The translations under genes were made by a program, and so were the position numbers. The notes below the pieces were generated by a model. That model worked only from the letters and a program-made list of their open reading frames with translations. It did not search any database and was not told where the DNA came from. This document shows, one piece after another, positions 48,497 through 59,700 of a DNA stretch of 64,000 bases. The DNA comes from Amorphophallus konjac. Its lineage: Eukaryota > Streptophyta > Magnoliopsida > Alismatales > Araceae. Each line of letters starts with the position of its first letter. Position 1 is the first letter of the stretch. The stretch lies in assembly GCA_022559845.1 (NCBI GenBank), contig CM040123.1, positions 323,001,933 through 323,065,932 of the forward strand, read 5' to 3'.

Positions 48497-48548
48497 GGTG
48501 GTTCGGTCCTCCAGACCTACATCCACCCCACACTCAAACCGAGTGTGG
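48497..48548 (-). promoter_or_regulatory. Leader RNA domain, SireGag-4
   Basis: In sense orientation: CCACACTC/GAGTGTGG hairpin, GGTGG, inner GGTC/GACC hairpin, CCACC. The right LTR copy is at 56998-57049. Confidence 0.65.
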
Positions 48549-48554
48549 TTTCCA

Positions 48555-49225
48555 CTAGCTCACGCTAGAAACAGCAGACTCAGTCTGCAACAAACGCTGC
48601 CAAACAGCTTGACCAGGGGAACAACCTCCCCTCTTCCTCCCAACCGGAGGGAACCACTAGTGACACCAGTCACTAGCAAACCAGAGACACAAGGTCTCTC
48701 TTCCTCCAGACCTGGAGGGAACCCCTGGACTTGAATCCACAAGCCCAGAACCGGAGACAAGTCTCCCTTCCTCCAAACCGGAGGGAATCAACAAGTAGCA
48801 CCCAGCTACTTGCAACCGGAGATAGCAATCTCCCTTCTCCTGAACAAACAGGAGGAACCCACAAGTGACTCCAGACACTTGGAAACCAGAGACACACGGT
48901 CTCTCTTCCTCCACACACGGAGGGAACCACCGGGCTTGCTACTCACAAGCCCAGAGCCAGAGGAACAAGCCTCCCTTCCTCCAACCCGGAGGGGAACCTA
49001 GAGACCCAAGTCTCTCTTCCTCTGAACCCCAGAGGGAAGCACAATCGGAGATAAATCTCCCTTCCTCCAACCCGGAGGGAAACAACCGATGACACCCTGT
49101 CAAAGGCAACCAGAGACGCAAGTCTCTCTTCCTCCACACGGGAGGGTACCAACCACAAGTAGCACCCAGCTACTTGCAAACCGAAGACACAAAGTCTCCC
49201 TTCTCCTGAACCCACAGGAGGAACC
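48555..49225 (-). promoter_or_regulatory. Expanded hairpin train in the SireGag-4 leader
   Basis: Roughly 18 hairpins in 670 bp, arranged as repeated triads of CCTCC/GGAGG, GAGAC/GTCTC and a longer variable stem. Variable stems include CTAGTGAC/GTCACTAG, CAAGTAGC/GCTACTTG (twice), CAAGTG/CACTTG and GGGCTTG/CAAGCCC. GCAGAC/GTCTGC near 48575 is also present in Sire-2. The right LTR has the same at about 57056-57726. Confidence 0.7.
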
Positions 49226-49849
49226 CCGACCTCTCTACAGAGGATCGGAAATACAGTAAATGGATAAAAACAAAAACGAAACCAGCAACAGAAGGCTGAA
49301 AAGATAAAAACAAATGTGGCTCTCGCAGGAGCTGGCTGGCCTGGATTTGATCCACGGTACAGCAGGAACAGATCTTCTGTTGAAGCTTCTATCACTCTAG
49401 CTCTCTCTTCTTCTCTATTCTTCTTTCTCTTCCTTTTCTTCACACTCTGCTATCTCGATCTCTTACTCAATCTCTCTTTCTTTCTCTTTCTCACTCTCTT
49501 TCCCTTCTTCTTTTCTTTTTCTTCTTTTCTGTCTGGATCGTGGCTCTCTGTATTGAGTTTTCTTCTCGCCAACTCGATCGACCTCCATCTGTGGACGAAG
49601 GCTCCTATATATAGCAGCAGCAGTAGGTGGATAGGGCACAAAACGCGTGTGCCTCCCACGTTTCCTGCCCTAATATTTCGGACCACGTGGAGGCTCCTCT
49701 GCATCTTGGATCACGTGCCAGATGCAGCCTTGTATCACGTACTGCTTCACGATTAGAGCACCTGTAAAACAGAGTATCGGATAAGTAATCAATTTAAGGA
49801 ACACCTCTGTATAGATTATCAGAAGAACAGTACTTTAGAAGAAACTTGA

Positions 49850-51170
49850 ACGAGGTTAAAACGAAACAACACGAAGTGACAAATAGCAACGACACGGAGA
49901 CAACGCGAGGACACAATAGGGAAAACGACACGAAGTCAGTAAGGACTCGATGTACAACAGTAAGTAACACGAAGTAAGACCACACAGACATAAACGATAA
50001 CACGAGAACAACACGGGGTGACAGCAGAAACCGACACGAAGTGTTTGCAAACAAAGTAAGACACAAGGTCTACGTAAAGCAACACGAAGTGTGGTTAAAG
50101 AGAGAACGACACGAAGTGAAGTTATAAAACAACACGAGGTAAAAAGAAGAACGACACGAGATACATGGAGATAAAACAGAAACCAACACGAAGTGTGGTT
50201 TCAACACAAGAAAGACACAAGGTCTAGGAAGAACAAAAATGACACGAAGACACAAAACGGAAAACGACACGAGGTGTAACAACCACGACACGAAGTTATG
50301 AAAACAACACGGAGATGAAGTCTAAAAAAAATGACACGGGGTGAAGACAACACGAAGACGAAACATAGGTTTCGACACGGAGTGAAAACGACACAAAGAC
50401 AAAATAGAATTGACATGGGTTGAAATCAACACGAAGTCAAAAACTGAAATCGACACGGAGTGAAAACGACACGAAGTCTGGGAGACACGACACAAAGTCA
50501 CAAGAACGACAGTAACCAACACGAAGTGTGGTTACGAAACATGAACGACACGAAGTGTGGAAACATGACACGAAAACGACACGTAGACATGGAGACAACA
50601 GTAACCGACACGAGGTGAGGTTACTAAAGCGACAATGACACGTGGTGTGGAAAACACGACACGAAGACCTGAGAAGGAAAAACGACACAAAGTAAAAATA
50701 GTGATCGACACGGGTTGAAAACAACACGAAGTCGAAACAGTAATCGACACGGGTTGAAAACAACATGAAGACGAAGTACAAAGAGACGACACGAAGTGAA
50801 GTTGACACGAAGTGAAAACAACACTAAGTGAAAAACAATAATCGACACGCGGTGAAAACAACACGACGACAGTGAGAACAGCACGAGGTGAAATGACACG
50901 GGGTGTAGAAAACCAAGAATCGACATGAAGTGTGGTCAAGTCGAGAAAGACACTAAGTCAAGAACGAAAGACCAACACTCAGACAGAAACATAAAAACAA
51001 CACGAAGATGAAGACAAGGGAAACGACACGAAGTCTAACCTCATACAAGCTTTCCTGTCACGCATGGAAATCAACACGAAGTGTTGTATGCTCATACAAC
51101 ATGAGATCTTTTCGTGTTAGTGAGGGGAAACAACACGAAAACTCAAGTACAGAAACAGCACGAAGATGAT
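49850..51170 (-). repeat. ACACGAAGTG array in SireGag-4 U3
   Basis: The same imperfect palindromic motif as in Sire-3, in dozens of degenerate copies. The right LTR copy is at about 58350-59670. Confidence 0.88.
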
Positions 51171-51179
51171 GTACAATCT

Positions 51180-51660
51180 GATGTACAGACATGAAGAACA
51201 GTCCAAGGTATAGACTTGCACGAGTAAGCTACAGTGCCAAAGTATAGACTTCACGCTGTACAGACTATATGACCAGTGCATGATTGTACTTGACAATGTA
51301 AACACTTAGCCTATGCAGACCAATGTACAGACTTTGGCGAAGCAAAAGGCTGTATAGACTTGGGGACCCAAAGCCATTGTATAGACTTTGTCTAAGACAA
51401 GGCATGAGCTGACGTTGTATATACTTAGCCCAATGTACAGACTTTGGCGAAGCAAAAGGCTGTATAGACTTGGAGACCCAAAGCCATTGTATAGACTTTG
51501 TCTAAGACAAGGCATGAGCTGACGTTGTATATACTTAGCCAATGCAAACCAGTCCGATGTATAGACTTTAAGGAAATGCATGCTACAGTGCAATGTCTAG
51601 ACTTGCGATGTGTTCGCCAAATGCACACTACAGTCCAATGTCTAGACTATGCACATAACA
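51180..51660 (-). repeat. AAGTCTATACA array with 110-bp duplication in SireGag-4 U3
   Basis: The plus strand shows TGTATAGACTT-type motifs; in element sense this is the Sire-2 motif. It includes a direct tandem duplication of 110 bp (51321-51430 and 51431-51540), also present in the right LTR (59822 and 59932). Confidence 0.85.
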
Positions 51661-52588
51661 TAAGTCTAACATAAACAATATATCAGTTGTACTAGTCACA
51701 GTCATGATGCAATCATCAAGGCACAATGTCATGAAAACACTATATCATTGCTATCATCAAAATACAATATCAATCATCAAAACCACAGCAAGTCATCTTT
51801 ATGCATCAGTTTAACATGTAACAAGACTGAACATCAATTATGTTAATCTAAACTGAGCAGCAAGATGACTGAACATTTGATTAACTCACATCAACAACCA
51901 ATCATCAAAACCATCATTAAAACCATCATCAAAACCAAAACCACATGCATGGGCACACCAATCTCCCCCTTTTTGATGATGGCAACACTTTCAATACATT
52001 GAGTCATTCTGATGATGTGAGGCATTCTGAGGTAATCTGAAGACTCAAATTATTCTCCCCCTTTGACTTCATCAAAAAGAAAAATAATTTGAGAAATTAT
52101 AGCATGTATAAAAGTTCAGTCAATAACTCCCCCTAAATAAAAGCTCCCCCTTTGAGAAGGAATATGAACAGATAACACAGGTAGAAAAGGTAGGAGGATC
52201 ACTTGATAACAAATGAATCATAGGTTCAGAAAGGAAGCATGATTATAACCAACTGTTTAGAGTATAAGAATCACCACTCATACAATTTTCAAAAATTCAG
52301 GTTTAATCAGTGATAAATCTAGAGTAAAACACCTGACCCCTGAGAAAGAGTTTTAGATTCCATTTATAGCAATGAATCTAGGGCACATGGTATTAATAGA
52401 TAAGTCTGAAATAATACCCTTTTGTGTTTAAACAAGGAAATTCAAGAGAGGCAACTTGAATATGTATTGATAAAAATAATTTTCACTCATTGACTTTTGA
52501 TTTTTCGAAGGGTTACAGCAGTTTGATTTTCATTTTTTTTTAATTTCTGAAACTGAACTAAGTGAATAGACCTATGGCATTTATGCTG

Positions 52589-52637
52589 TTGACATTAGGT
52601 GTACACCTTGATAAGAGGCAGGTACCCCCAGTTACTA
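52589..52637 (-). promoter_or_regulatory. Conserved 3' noncoding hairpin, SireGag-4 copy A
   Basis: In sense orientation, GGGGTAC pairs with GTACACC with one mismatch. The inner stem CCT/AGG encloses CTTATCA. GTAC/GTAC replaces GAC/GTC of Sire-2, a two-sided change. Confidence 0.68.
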
Positions 52638-52693
52638 GGCATAAACTATATGATCTACTTCAGATCAAGACCCACGAGGAATAGTCTTCACTT

Positions 52694-52742
52694 TTGACAT
52701 TAAGGGTACACCTTGATTAGAGGCCAGTACCCTCAGTTACTT
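52694..52742 (-). promoter_or_regulatory. Conserved 3' noncoding hairpin, SireGag-4 copy B
   Basis: In sense orientation, AGGGTAC pairs perfectly with GTACCCT (7 bp). The inner stem CCT/AGG and loop CTAATCA match Sire-2. This is the most stable copy. Confidence 0.72.
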
Positions 52743-54031
52743 GGTGAGGACTCCCCTTATAGATTTGACCCTATGAACAGAGATAGTCTAAGGCACTTCA
52801 TGACATGTGAGATCTCCTGTCTTTTTGGAGGAGTTCACAGTTTCTCAGTGCAATCAGCCATTGCTTCTGTCACTATGTTCAGTTCTTAACATTAATGATC
52901 TTGTTTACTGCTGCCCTTAATTCTTTTAGAGTGATTGATTGAAAAACATTACACACTCTTGTTCACCTGTTCTAGACATTTCCAGATTAACACATTTAGG
53001 CATTAAAAAAAAACTTTTTCTATTTTAGCCATGAGACAAAGATTAAGAGCTATAAAAGTTTTCTTTTATCTCAATTTCTGAAGTGCAGACACTTAACTCT
53101 CCAAATTATAAAGGTTAAACCTTTAGTTCTTTTCAATTTGTAAGAGTGATTCTTATAAGTGAACAATTGCAATAATCATCATTCAATGTACTAAACCAGA
53201 TGCAAAGCTGTTGTTTAGTGAAAATGATGAGGAAAAGATAGCAAGTGGCAATATGGTTCAATGAGCAACCGATGTCAAAGAATATGAATCATTTGAATGA
53301 GAACACTGGGAAGTGAAAAGGATTCAATGAATTGAATAGAACTCTCAGCTCCCCCTGACATCATGATGCAAGAGATATGCTATGCATTAGACTGTTCTAC
53401 ATGCAGACTAGACCCATGGTACTAGGCGGAGGACCTGGTCTCAAAGACCATCTCACACATGGTAGGAACCTCCGGGCAGATTTCCCTGCCTTTTAGTAAC
53501 ATACCATTTGATATACCAGGGTTAACAAGGACAATGCAACATAAATCAGTCCTTCATGCATTGAACAACTTCAATGACAGTCATGCTAATGATGTATGCA
53601 GACATAAGACACATGCATAGACTGTGTACACTAAATGAACCATTCACACATAGTCCAGGTATGCATTTAAATACAAGCATGCAATGCATTGACACAAAGC
53701 ATATATAGTGCATCAACTGAATATGCTTAACGAAGCATTCAATTTCAGTTCAATCATATAGCAAGAGAAGAGCATCAGATATATGCAAAAATGAATTCAA
53801 TAGCTGAGTCTGGAATACAGACTGATCAGCTAGACATGGAGAGATCATCAACAATCAATCAAGCAAATCAACATGAAGCACACATTTTTCATGCTCACAG
53901 TTTCAGATAATGGAATTTAAAACACATTTCAGAACTGACCTGAAAAGTTCAATCATGGGGTTTTCATTCTTGAGCGCCTTGGTTAACCCCCTTTTATTTC
54001 TCCCTCCAAGGCACACCTGCAAGATATTTGA

Positions 54032-56599
54032 TCATCTTGATCTTGCAGGGACCCAAGTAGCTTTGGGTCCTGCGTTAGCCCTAACAGGTTTTCTAAACAT
54101 TTTCATAGCAACATTATCATCAAATTTCATCAGTGAATAGTCATCCATAGAATGTCCAAATTTTCCACAGTATCTACATGAACTGGCTGGTTTTTGGTTC
54201 TTATGATACATGTTAACAGCAGGGTGATGTTTATAAGCATGTTCATAAGATTTTCTGTTATATGCATGAACAGTTTGATGCTTGTTCTTAACCATCCAAC
54301 ATTCAGCAGATTTATGGCCTGGCTTCCCACAGTTATAGCATGAAATTTTCACAAAAGTTTTTGCAGGGAATTTGACAAAATGGGGTTTAACATAGTTCTT
54401 TTGAACATACCAACAGTCCTTGACTGTATGCCCATTTTTCCCACAGTGGGAGCATGCAAAAGAATTTCTTCTATGAAAACCATTTTTACCCCAAGTAGAT
54501 CTAAACCAGCACTCAACAGCCTTGTGCCCAGGCTTATTACAGTTGAAGCACACGATGTGCTGACTAGAATTGTGTTTAGATCCATATGGATCATAAAAGT
54601 GCATGGAAGACTTGGCATGTAGTTTATTATCTTCTTTCATGATAAAACATTCATTCATGAGATGACCATGTTTCCCACAATAATAACATGAGGCATCGGG
54701 CTTCCTAGCAGCATGGTTTCTATCAAAAGAATTTCTAGAATGTAAAGTTCCACTAGCATGCTCATCCTTTAACATCAATCCACAATCCTCCATTATGTGA
54801 CCTCCTTTCCCACAATAATAACATGAACCCTTTTTAATGTGAGTGTGTGAGAGATCATGTGAATTGTGTGCAGTCTTCTTTACAGCAACAGGAGTGCCTT
54901 TTTCCTTTTTCTGTGAATTTTCACCCTTTTTCTGTTTTGGAGTTTGTTCCACAGTTTTGGGTTTCACAGTTGATTTTTGTGCAGTGAATTTGAAGACAGA
55001 AGGAGCAGAGGTTATGTTCTGATTGGTGGCTTTGACAAAAACCGTAGATGTTTCATTCCCATTACTCCTTTTATTTGTCGGACTATAGCCCAGTCCCTTT
55101 CTCTCAAAGTTATCACTCTTTCCAAGAAGCTTATTCAGATTGTCCTTACCTTTGACAAATTTTGATAGAGAATTTTTCACGTCTTTAATTTCAAAATTCA
55201 AATCAGCAATTTTAGCTTCATATTTGGACAGATCTGTTTCACAGGAAATGACTTGTTGATGCAAGGCATCATTCAGACTCTTGAGTTTTTCAACTTCCTG
55301 TTTTAATTCTATTTCCTTGTCAGTTTTAGATAAGGACTTGTAAAGATCATCAACTTCTTGTTGAAGGGATGTGATAGTAAGCTCATATCCAGCTATTTTC
55401 TGTTCACTGCAACTGACATTTCCATTTAACATTAAGTTGATGGTTTTTAGACTCTCAATTTCTTGTTTAGCATTCATCAACCTATCAGAATTATCCACAC
55501 TCACACACTTGCCTTTTTCCATTGTCATTAGCCTATTTGTCAGCTGGGTGTTTAGATGTTTCAACTTATTGATTTCCTCTTTCAGTTTGCTGTTCTGGTC
55601 TAGGAGTTCATCATCAAACACCAATTTATCTATTGAAGACTGACATTCATAAAACATTTCTTGTTGTTTTTCAGATTGAAATTTGTCAAGATTTTTCTGA
55701 ATATCTGAATTCATTGTTCTTTCAGCCTCCAATTTCTCAGAGATCAAACCATTTTCTTTTTCAAGGTACATTGATCTATGTTCAAATTCTTTGGATTGGT
55801 TTTTGAGTTTTTCATTCTCAGATTTCAATTCTTCCAATTCAGAATTGATACACTCTAAATCTCTCACCAATCTTTCATTTTGAACAGCGTCATTGTTATG
55901 AGTCTGATCAACGAAGCTAAGCCTTTCCTTTAGTTCAACAATTTCACAAACAAGCTTTTGACTCTCCTCTTTGTGTAGACCAATTTGTTTCATAAAAGTT
56001 TGTTTTTCAGATTTCAAATGATCTAGATCTGTGGTAATAGAGTCAAAGTCTTGTAGTTGTCTTCTTAAGATTTCATTTTCAGTTTTCAGAGTTTCAAGAT
56101 TTTCACCTCCTAGATTTTCCAGCTTCTTTTTCAGTCTTCTATACCTCTTACTCATTTTTTCATGGGAGTGTAACAGATCAGCATAGGCATCTTCCCAGTC
56201 ATCTAAAGTGAAACTAGAGAAGGGGATGATTACCTTTTCAGCATCTTGGAGTTCCTCTTGATCACTGCTATGGTTGCTCTCGTTAGCCATCATGCAGTTG
56301 TTCTTATTCATCCTCTGAGCTAGCTTCAGCTGATCCAGAATGTCCTTAGCGGACCTGCAGTCATAAAAATGAGAGTGTAGAGCCTTGTCAGTAGCTGCTC
56401 TCATCAGGTTAAAGGCTTTCTGATTTTCTCCATATTTTGACTTGTGACTTTTAGTCCATTTGGACTTTTCTTTTGGCAATCTGTGGGGACCTTGTGAAAT
56501 TAATTTCCACAAATCCGGATTAATCATTTTCACATAATTGTGAAGACTGCTAATCCATGAGTTAAAGTTAGAGCCATTGAAAATCGGTGGAGAACCCAT
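54032..56599 (-). CDS. SireGag-4 rearranged gag with C-terminal zinc-knuckle array
   Basis: 855 residues from ATG 56599. Residues about 1-95 match the N-terminal part of copia gag (PPIFNGSNFNSWISSLHNYV, then WKLISQGPHRLP). The rest of the capsid present in Sire-2 and Sire-3 (the FKM, MYARLS and KILRSL blocks) is missing. The sequence jumps to an acidic segment and [14 protein letters not shown], followed by about 350 residues of coiled coil. A basic linker leads to six zinc-knuckle motifs near residues 590-830. Five are complete CX2CX4HX4C; the last has tyrosine for the final cysteine (CRYCGKFGHSMDDY). In Sire-2 and Sire-3 there is one knuckle and it precedes the coiled coil. The protein could bind RNA and join relatives' particles through the coiled coil (inference). 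Confidence 0.9.
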   Translation of the reverse strand: MGSPPIFNGSNFNSWISSLHNYVKMINPDLWKLISQGPHRLPKEKSKWTKSHKSKYGENQKAFNLMRAATDKALHSHFYDCRSAKDILDQLKLAQRMNKNNCMMANESNHSSDQEELQDAEKVIIPFSSFTLDDWEDAYADLLHSHEKMSKRYRRLKKKLENLGGENLETLKTENEILRRQLQDFDSITTDLDHLKSEKQTFMKQIGLHKEESQKLVCEIVELKERLSFVDQTHNNDAVQNERLVRDLECINSELEELKSENEKLKNQSKEFEHRSMYLEKENGLISEKLEAERTMNSDIQKNLDKFQSEKQQEMFYECQSSIDKLVFDDELLDQNSKLKEEINKLKHLNTQLTNRLMTMEKGKCVSVDNSDRLMNAKQEIESLKTINLMLNGNVSCSEQKIAGYELTITSLQQEVDDLYKSLSKTDKEIELKQEVEKLKSLNDALHQQVISCETDLSKYEAKIADLNFEIKDVKNSLSKFVKGKDNLNKLLGKSDNFERKGLGYSPTNKRSNGNETSTVFVKATNQNITSAPSVFKFTAQKSTVKPKTVEQTPKQKKGENSQKKEKGTPVAVKKTAHNSHDLSHTHIKKGSCYYCGKGGHIMEDCGLMLKDEHASGTLHSRNSFDRNHAARKPDASCYYCGKHGHLMNECFIMKEDNKLHAKSSMHFYDPYGSKHNSSQHIVCFNCNKPGHKAVECWFRSTWGKNGFHRRNSFACSHCGKNGHTVKDCWYVQKNYVKPHFVKFPAKTFVKISCYNCGKPGHKSAECWMVKNKHQTVHAYNRKSYEHAYKHHPAVNMYHKNQKPASSCRYCGKFGHSMDDYSLMKFDDNVAMKMFRKPVRANAGPKATWVPARSR

Positions 56600-56705
56600 T
56601 GAATGAATCGGCAACTAGATTAATGCAGCAAAGGGTAGAAACAGAAATGCACGAAGGGACAACAGGATCCTCTGCAGATCGTTGGATCTGATCAACCAGA
56701 GAACC

Positions 56706-56717
56706 GCTCTGATACCA
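56706..56717 (-). promoter_or_regulatory. SireGag-4 primer binding site (initiator tRNA-Met type)
   Basis: The minus strand reads TGGTATCAGAGC, two bases from the LTR end. About 105 bp separate it from the gag ATG. Confidence 0.95.
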
Positions 56718-56719
56718 AT

Positions 56720-59700
56720 TGTTAGGTTCAGCGCAGTATTCAGAGGGGGGGTGAATGAATATAACTCGTTAAAAAAATCTTTCACCCAATTGAAAACTAG
56801 AATACTAACAATACTTTCACTCAATATAAAATTTCGCCCAAACTAGAACAATGATGCTAACTAGACAGATTTACCAAATCTGAAAGCTAGTCAACTATTC
56901 AGTTTTACCAGTTAGCAAACACATGGAGCGCCCCTATGCATTCATCTAGCGGAAGCACAAATGAGCAAATCAAACCACAATGCACAAGGGGTTTTTTGGT
57001 GGTTCGGTCCTCCAGACCTACATCCACCCCACACTCAAACCGAGTGTGGTTTCCACTAGCTCACGCTAGAAACAGCAGACTCAGTCTGCAACAAACGCTG
57101 CCAAACAGCTTGACCATGGGAACAACCTCCCCTCTTCCTCCCAACCGGAGGGAACCACTAGTGACACCAGTCACTAGCAAACCAGAGACACAAGGTCTCT
57201 CTTCCTCCAGACCTGGAGGGAACCCCTGGACTTGAATCCACAAGCCCAGAACCGGAGACAAGTCTCCCTTCCTCCAAACCGGAGGGAATCAACAAGTAGC
57301 ACCCAGCTACTTGCAACCGGAGATAGCAATCTCCCTTCTCCTGAACAAACAGGAGGAACCCACAAGTGACTCCAGACACTTGGAAACCAGAGACACACGG
57401 TCTCTCTTCCTCCACACACGGAGGGAACCACCGGGCTTGCTACTCACAAGCCCAGAGCCAGAGGAACAAGCCTCCCTTCCTCCAACTCGGAGGGGAACCT
57501 AGAGACCCAAGTCTCTCTTCCTCTGAACCCCAGAGGGAAGCACAATCGGAGATAAATCTCCCTTCCTCCAACCCGGAGGGAAACAACCGATGACACCCTG
57601 TCAAAGGCAACCAGAGACGCAAGTCTCTCTTCCTCCACACGGGAGGGTACCAACCACAAGTAGCACCCAGCTACTTGCAAACCGAAGACACAAAGTCTCC
57701 CTTCTCCTGAACCCACAGGAGGAACCCCGACCTCTCTACAGAGGATCGGAAATACAGTAAATGGATAAAAACAAAAACGAAACCAGCAACAGAAGGCTGA
57801 AAAGATAAAAACAAATGTGGCTCTCGCAGGAGCTGGCTGGCCTGGATTTGATCCACGGTACAGCAGGAACAGATCTTCTGTTGAAGCTTCTATCACTCTA
57901 GCTCTCTCTTCTTCTCTATTCTTCTTTCTCTTCCTTTTCTTCACACTCTGCTATCTCGATCTCTTACTCAATCTCTCTTTCTTTCTCTTTCTCACTCTCT
58001 TTCCCTTCTTCTTTTCTTTTTCTTCTTTTCTGTCTGGATCGTGGCTCTCTGTATTGAGTTTTCTTCTCGCCAACTCGATCGACCTCCATCTGTGGACGAA
58101 GGCTCCTATATATAGCAGCAGCAGTAGGTGGATAGGGCACAAAACGCGTGTGCCTCCCACGTTTCCTGCCCTAATATTTCGGACCACGTGGAGGCTCCTC
58201 TGCATCTTGGATCACGTGCCAGATGCAGCCTTGTATCACGTACTGCTTCACGATTAGAGCACCTGTAAAACAGAGTATCGGATAAGTAATCAATTTAAGG
58301 AACACCTCTGTATAGATTATCAGAAGAACAGTACTTTAGAAGAAACTTGAACGAGGTTAAAACGAAACAACACGAAGTGACAAATAGCAACGACACGGAG
58401 ACAACGCGAGGACACAATAGGGAAAACGACACGAAGTCAGTAAGGACTCGATGTACAACAGTAAGTAACACGAAGTAAGACCACACAGACATAAACGATA
58501 ACACGAGAACAACACGGGGTGACAGCAGAAACCGACACGAAGTGTTTGCAAACAAAGTAAGACACAAGGTCTACGTAAAGCAACACGAAGTGTGGTTAAA
58601 GAGAGAACGACACGAAGTGAAGTTATAAAACAACACGAGGTAAAAAGAAGAACGACACGAGATACATGGAGATAAAACAGAAACCAACACGAAGTGTGGT
58701 TTCAACACAAGAAAGACACAAGGTCTAGGAAGAACAAAAACGACACGAAGACACAAAATGGAAAACGACACGAGGTGTAACAAACACGACACGAAGTTAT
58801 GAAAACAACACGGAGACGAAGTCTAAAAAAAATGACACGGGGTGAAGACAACACGAAGATGAAACACAGGTTTCGACACGGAGTGAAAACGACACAAAGA
58901 CAAAACAGAATTGACATGGGTTGAAATCAACACGAAGTCAAAAACTGAAATCGACACGGAGTGAAAACGACACGAAGTCTGGGAGACACGACACAAAGTC
59001 ACAAGAACGACAGTAACCAACACGAAGTGTGGTTACGAAACATGAACGACACGAAGTGTGGAAACATGACACGAAAACGACACGTAGACATGGAGACAAC
59101 AGTAACCGACACGAGGTGAGGTTACTAAAGCGACAATGACACGTGGTGTGGAAAACACGACACGAAGACCTGAGAAGGAAAAACGACACAAAGTAAAAAT
59201 AGTGATCGACACGGGTTGAAAACAACACGAAGTCGAAACAGTAATCGACACGGGTTGAAAACAACATGAAGACGAAGTACAAAGAGACGACACGAAGTGA
59301 AGTTGACACGAAGTGAAAACAACACTAAGTGAAAAACAATAATCGACACGCGGTGAAAACAACACGACGACAGTGAGAACAGCACGAGGTGAAATGACAC
59401 GGGGTGTAGAAAACCAAGAATCGACATGAAGTGTGGTCAAGTCGAGAAAGACACTAAGTCAAGAACGAAAGACCAACACTCAGACAGAAACATAAAAACA
59501 ACACGAAGATGAAGACAAGGGAAACGACACGAAGTCTAACCTCATACAAGCTTTCCTGTCACGCATGGAAATCAACACGAAGTGTTGTATGCTCATACAA
59601 CACGAGATCTTTTCGTGTTAGTGAGGGGAAACAACACGAAAACTCAAGTACAGAAACAGCACGAAGATGATGTACAATCTGATGTACAGACATGAAGAAC

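Larger units (their letters stand above)
48219..51960 (-). repeat. SireGag-4 3' LTR (left)
   Basis: 3742 bp, 1.4 kb longer than the sister LTRs. In element sense it starts TGGTGTGCCC and ends AACCTAACA. Modules in sense order: AAGTCTATACA array (51660-51180), ACACTTCGTGT array (51120-49850), TATA (49605-49613), hairpin train (49225-48555), leader domain (48548-48497). Confidence 0.95.
51961..54031 (-). other. SireGag-4 noncoding region where pol would be expected
   Basis: About 2 kb without any pol motif or open frame of note. CTCCCCC runs (polypurine tracts in sense) occur near 51963, 52056, 52127, 52143 and 53349; the first abuts the LTR. Conserved hairpins lie at 52589 and 52694. Confidence 0.88.

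Noticed and set aside
48943..49443. 166-codon frame in the SireGag-4 leader (and at 57444)
   Set aside because: It is a translation of the hairpin train; repeats such as PSGLEEGRL follow from the triad repeat. A short leader peptide cannot be excluded but has no support.
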